Source of the DNA: Mesotaenium endlicherianum
Lineage: Eukaryota; Streptophyta; Zygnematophyceae; Zygnematales; Mesotaeniaceae
Reading direction: 5' to 3'
Assembly (NCBI GenBank): GCA_009602735.1
Contig: WELA01006070.1
Coordinates: 194,096 to 258,095, forward strand
Length of the DNA stretch: 64,000 nt
Below, one piece after another: positions 59,701 through 64,000 of this stretch. The notes beneath the pieces were generated by a model, which was not told the origin of the DNA, did no database searches, and saw only the letters and a program-made list of their open reading frames with translations. Numbering within the stretch: the stretch's first letter is position 1; each line of letters opens with the position of its first letter. The translations under genes were made by a program, and so were the position numbers.

Positions 59701-62391
59701 TTACTTCTCCAAAGCAGGAATCTCTGCCAAAACAAATATACAAAAGCCAAAATTAATGGTTTAATTACGAGGACTCTACCAGCACGCATCATCGTTGATG
59801 AGAGTTGCCCAATTGTTTGAAGCGATGCAAAGGAAGACAGCGCAAAGCCTTGTACCTATTGCATGACGACTTGGTAGAAGACATACAACAACTAACGCAT
59901 CAAATAATGATGCAGCAAAAAGGAACAACAGCATATTGTACACATACCATCATCTTCGTCCTCATCCTCGTCACCCATGTCTCCCATGGCCCCCATATCG
60001 CCCATGCCGCCCAAACCGCCCAAACCGCCCATGCCGCCCATGCCACCCATCATACCTTCCAAGCCGCCCATACCACCCATGCCCCCCATGCCCTGAACAG
60101 CAAAGAACGACTGTTATTAACATGCAGTACTTGAGCACACAAAGGTACTTGTACAGGGGCTACACCGAACTGCCTAAGAAGGCAAGAACACCAACCCGGG
60201 AGCAAATCAATGTACACCACCACCAAGATGCCTTAATTTGAAGCCTGCAGATCAGTAGGATGCGAAAACTCACCCCAAAGTCACCCATTGAACTCATGTT
60301 GAAGTTATCCACTGCACAAAAACATTTCAGGACTGAGGTTTAGAACCTGACAATCGTCTCTTGCTTTTTAGCACTAGATTTTATTCTTCCCCTGGGGCTC
60401 TCTAGATGCCTACCCGAAGAACATATCAAAAGCAGAAAAGAAATGACATTGTTTTCTCCCCTGCAAAGAAAACTGTCTACTTTCTTACTCCAAATCTTTT
60501 CCAGGGGGCTAAGCTTTTAAATCATACCCCCCAAATATGTACTTCCTTTTCCCAGACACCGAGCAGATCCCAACCCGCCGCCCCCACTTCTTATTCCCGC
60601 CACCCCAAAATCTAGATTTGAAAAGGCCATATGATATAATATTTTGCCCATACAATTTAGATTCATTGAAATTAAAAAGGAAATCTATAGCCTTAGAGAA
60701 CATACGACAGGCATTTCAGGAGCCACAACCGCCATGCTGGGAGCTTACGGACTTCATGTACACAGTAGCATATTGTTACGCAGGTGTCTGTGACTACAAA
60801 CCTAAGAGTGGTCACCTCCTGCTCAGTGCTACCACACTGGCAGCACCCTCAGACTGCTCTTGCAATTTTTTTTTCTGAGAGAGAATAAAAGCCTAATACC
60901 TACATATACGGCAGTAAGACAGCTGGACTGGAGAAAGAAGACATACATGCAAACATGTCAATCTATGTAAACCTTGTTCGAACAACCTCATGGCTAATAT
61001 ATATACCACACGATTGATATTATATTGCAGTACCCACTAACCAGCAGGTCCAGGATTCAGTTCGGATGCAACTTACTAGATTTTCCCTCACATAAGGACA
61101 GTAGGAATCAGGCTAACTTAACAAGATGAGGGCGTCAATAACCATCATCCCGTGCAAGCTGAACAGACAGTAACTCTCCAGTAATTCTCATAACTTAAAG
61201 AGGAGATGAGAGACGAGACATACTTCCAGCAGGCTTTTCGTCCTCCTCATCCTCGTCAACCCATCTATTCCAGTCAACCTTGACATATGGAGGAGTTTTC
61301 CCCTCCGCTTTCAATAATCTTTTCCACCAACCAGTCTCTTGCTTTTGCAACACACAAAATGTGTGCCTGAGACCAATGTGAAACTTGCTTTTCTGCGACA
61401 AGATAATAAACGTTTTGCAGTGAGAATAAAAGAAGAGCTTGAGTAAGCAAGTATCTTTGTTACACAATCTCCACAACTTCATATATCTTGCCTTTCACAT
61501 GTAGAACGTTGACATCACTACCTATGTTCCTAAGATATAACCGCCATACGTCGTGCCGCTCAGACTCCACACCCGGTTATTGCAATAAAAAAGCTCAATC
61601 CACTGCATAATTACAACCTCAATCGTTTCATCTAAGGTGTTTTGCAATGTATTTATCTGCTTGCATATCGAGACTTGCACGCCAAGGCCTAGTTCTCCAA
61701 CATCGTTTGGGGCCTGCTTCCTCATGCCTTAGCATTAGCGACGTCCTTGCATACAACTCATATGCAGTCAATAACAGCTGGGTTGCTGAAGAAAGATGTG
61801 CTTGTTTTCGAACAGGCACACATACAAAATATTATGCTGCGCCAAGATAGAGAAAGTAGTCGATGCAGGACTCGTAAACCTTCAAGACGGGAGAATTGGT
61901 AGTGGAGAAACGATTCAAATAAAAGTAGCTGATGCAAGACTTACTGGACCTTGAAATGGGAGGGTCATAGGAGAATCATTCAAGAGGGACAGGGAACCTT
62001 CTAGTGTACCTCTACATCAACAGGTCCAAACAGTTCCAACTCAGCTTCATAACTCTGATTATCACTTCCCACTGCAGCTGAGTAAGTGAACTTTCCCTCG
62101 GGGGTCACAGACACTTTCGGGTCCTTCGCGTCCGGAAGTTCTACAGTCAAACATACACTTTCAGACCGTTGAGCCCAAACGATCTCTGGATGACGACTGC
62201 AATCAATCAAATATGAAATAAATTAGCTACGGGCTCCTGAATCCGATGCATTCGGCATATAACATCTTCACGCAACCAAAGAGACAATACATATACACAT
62301 CAAATTTTATATCTAGCATAAGTATCTCTTGCAGGAGTTTGGAGACATTTGCCATTGACAATCTCCAAAAGAAATTAATTCCATACCTCAT
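59701..62391 (-). CDS. p23 co-chaperone of Hsp90 (six exons, 188 residues)
   Basis: Exons on the minus strand are 62391-62387, 62196-62010, 61392-61224, 60311-60274, 60092-59948 and 59723-59701. Every intron is GT-AG and all phases agree, giving 189 codons with stop. Residues 2-95 form the CS domain (SRHPEIVWAQRSESVCLTVE, KFHIGLRHTFCVLQKQETGW). PPYVKVDWNRWVDEDEEDE follows, the p23 signature after the CS fold. Then comes a Gly/Met-rich tail (GGMGGM repeats, as in plant p23-1), an acidic run EDEDEDD, and the end EIPALEK. p23 binds the Hsp90 N-domain in its ATP-bound closed state in cytosol and nucleus. Exon 1 holds only ATG and two more coding bases. The gene looks intact. It is the only clear host gene here. 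Confidence 0.9.
60312..61223 (-). other. Intron 3 of p23 (912 bp)
   Basis: This is the longest intron, between a GTATGT donor and a TTTGTGCAG acceptor. I see no repeat or gene inside it. Introns 1, 2, 4 and 5 are 190, 617, 181 and 224 bases. Confidence 0.8.
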
Positions 62392-62627
62392 TATGTCAAA
62401 CTAAGAATTGACAAAGGTTCACAGCTACCTCACAAAGAGCACGAAAGCGCCCAACAGTGAAGTGAAAAGCGGGCTACGGCACAATAAGAGTGTGATCGAA
62501 GTTAAAATATCACTCTCAATGCATCCCTCTTGATCAGCAGTGGAGGTTCAATTGCATGGCAAAAGAAGCACCAAATTTGGAAATGATAGCCCTTGGTGCA
62601 CACGGACTGTCCAAGCATGTGAATGTA

Positions 62628-62638
62628 GAAGCTTCGAA
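62628..62638. promoter_or_regulatory. Heat-shock-element-like site upstream of p23
   Basis: GAAGCTTCGAA lies about 240 bases upstream of the p23 start codon. GAAnnTTC is the core pair of HSF binding units, and p23 belongs to the Hsp90 system that HSF controls in plants. The third unit has non-standard spacing, so this is only a candidate. Confidence 0.3.
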
Positions 62639-64000
62639 AAATATCGGAAGCATGCAGTTAACCCCGCCTAAAACCTCCGCATAACCGCCAAAGCTGCTGG
62701 CCCATTCTCGCTTTATTCCGGGCTAAGTTGGGTTTTCTTCGACACACTTTGATGTGCTTAATTTCATGCAGAGTTTCAGTGCCTGTCCAAGTCTGTCAGT
62801 TATTACTGGTTATAAAAATCAAACTGCTATTAATGGTCAATGTAGCCGTACGTCGCAGAATTATTAAGAAGTCGTGGTCAACGTCACTAGTGTTTGACGA
62901 CTCGCGAAGAGAACATGAAGGTCCACTGAGGTTTCTCCGTATTTCTATTAGCTGTGTACAGTTCTCTACTCTGCAAACAAAAACCTCGTTCTTTGGCTCC
63001 CGGACTATCGATATTGATGTTAAGAGCTGGAAACCACTACATTTCTCCCACGCCTGTAAGCTGAGGCCCTAGTCGTGGGCATTTACTCGATTCTAAATAA
63101 GCAAGAGTTTAGAAAGTCATTGTGTTTCTCGCCCTGGGTGATACGTAGACTTGACAAATTTGTGCTTCATGGCGGTAAGTTTTGAAGCAAGTTAAGTTGG
63201 TCCAAGAAATCCTCTAGGATAAGCCTATCATTTTATTTGTAACATAGGCGAACATTTATTGGTATCTGAAATGTTACATGACTCTGGGTAGTGGTTCATG
63301 TGTTTCCTTCGTTATTAAGTTTTTCACCATTTGCCACACCACATTGTAGATTGATGTTTGGGCTCATTTTGCAAGTTTATGTGGATTGGGTGGCAGACCG
63401 TGCCCGTTAATCCAAAGCCGTTCCTCAATGATTTAACAGGCAAACCTGTCATAGTTAAACTGAAGTGGGGAATGGAATACAAAGGTAATTAGGGCCTTAC
63501 CTGCTACACCTGACTCGAGTTGCTCGAATTGCATGCGTGGGATCTAGTGTAGAAATCCGGCTTGTCCTTGATAACATTTTTCTTGCTTTTTTCTTGAACG
63601 TTTTGAAAACCAACAAATATCAGCTGGTCCGGCAGGTGATTTGTGCACGCTCTCTATGGATATTAGAAAACGAAGTAAGCGAGGCTGCACTCGGAAGTGC
63701 CCCACCTAGAATCATAAACCCTTTCCATCCTTTGATATGTGCGTGCAGGTTATCTTGTTTCTGTTGATTCGTATATGAACCTACAGGTAGGACATGACCC
63801 CCACTTCATCGTGACTATTCTGTCCTCAATTTGACTGTCAAAGCGTTCGCGTTAGCTTCGTGTTAGCGTCCGTGTTAGCTTCCTGAGGGCAGAAAGGTCT
63901 TGGTTAGCAACTTCTCCAAGTTGCACATACCTGCAGGTTGAAGCCTCTATGATGGACTTACTAGGTCACATACCTGAACGCCCTACGTGTGCCCATTGTC
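62639..64000. other. Upstream region of p23, no gene recognised
   Basis: I find only short frames (for example 62728-63072 and 63537-63767, plus strand) without known domains or convincing splice structure. No family-A or family-B sequence is present. A GTTAGCTTC / GTTAGCGTC short repeat lies near 63848-63880. Confidence 0.5.

Noticed and set aside
59805-60241. Plus-strand Pro/His/Ala-rich frames opposite p23
   Set aside because: They are antisense to the Gly/Met-rich exon of p23, whose splice phases are consistent on the minus strand.

Overview
This 64-kb window is eukaryotic, nuclear and plant-like. Almost all of the first 58 kb is a dense nest of LTR retrotransposons plus two TIR DNA transposons. 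Only the last 6 kb carries a recognisable host gene, a plant-type p23 Hsp90 co-chaperone with six exons and GT-AG introns. The plant-type p23, the tRNA-iMet-like primer sites (TGGTATCGGAGC), the chromodomain Ty3/gypsy elements and a DNMT3-type methyltransferase linked to a retroelement fit a repeat-rich streptophyte, perhaps a charophyte such as Chara. That assignment is an inference. I saw no tRNA, rRNA or CRISPR features.

Layout. (1) 1-16607, minus strand: a family-A Ty3/gypsy element (A1). It is invaded by a complete 6680-bp family-B chromovirus (B1, 3140-9819, TSD CTTGT) and by a solo LTR-like insert (12506-13650). (2) 16608-30681, plus strand: the right part of an old family-B element (B3). 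A TIR transposon (TIR-1, 19265-30143) lies inside it. TIR-1 was entered by a family-A solo LTR (20862-29957, TSD TCGTT). That LTR holds a second complete 6680-bp B copy (B2, 21693-28372, TSD CTGCT) and another solo LTR-like insert (28508-29948). (3) 30682-33771: a decayed Ty1/copia element with a 470-bp TRIM inside. (4) 33772-36532: ends of family-A elements. (5) 36533-39044, minus strand: a DNMT3-like cytosine-5 methyltransferase domain beside a (GA)n tract with an assembly gap. (6) 39045-52940: the tail of another A element (A3), with TIR-2 inside it and a terminally complete A element (A4, 43546-52493, TSD ACACC) in its 3' LTR. (7) 52941-53850: a different Ty3/gypsy reverse transcriptase. 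(8) 53850-58105: another A fossil (A5). (9) 58.1-59.7 kb: weakly identifiable sequence. (10) 59701-62391, minus strand: the p23 gene. (11) 62.4-64 kb: its upstream region.

Main points of interest. The DNMT3-like domain and the gypsy reverse transcriptase at 52.9 kb look like two parts of one methyltransferase-bearing retroelement that an A element split. The outer flanks of that A element carry the matching duplication TCAGA and the same seven-residue repeat. Family A also carries an extra gene after pol, seen in four copies, with a coiled coil, a tryptophan-rich core, an acidic stretch and an RS-rich tail. A conserved intron-like leader of about 100-110 bases precedes it in three copies. All LTR elements are described only as fossils.
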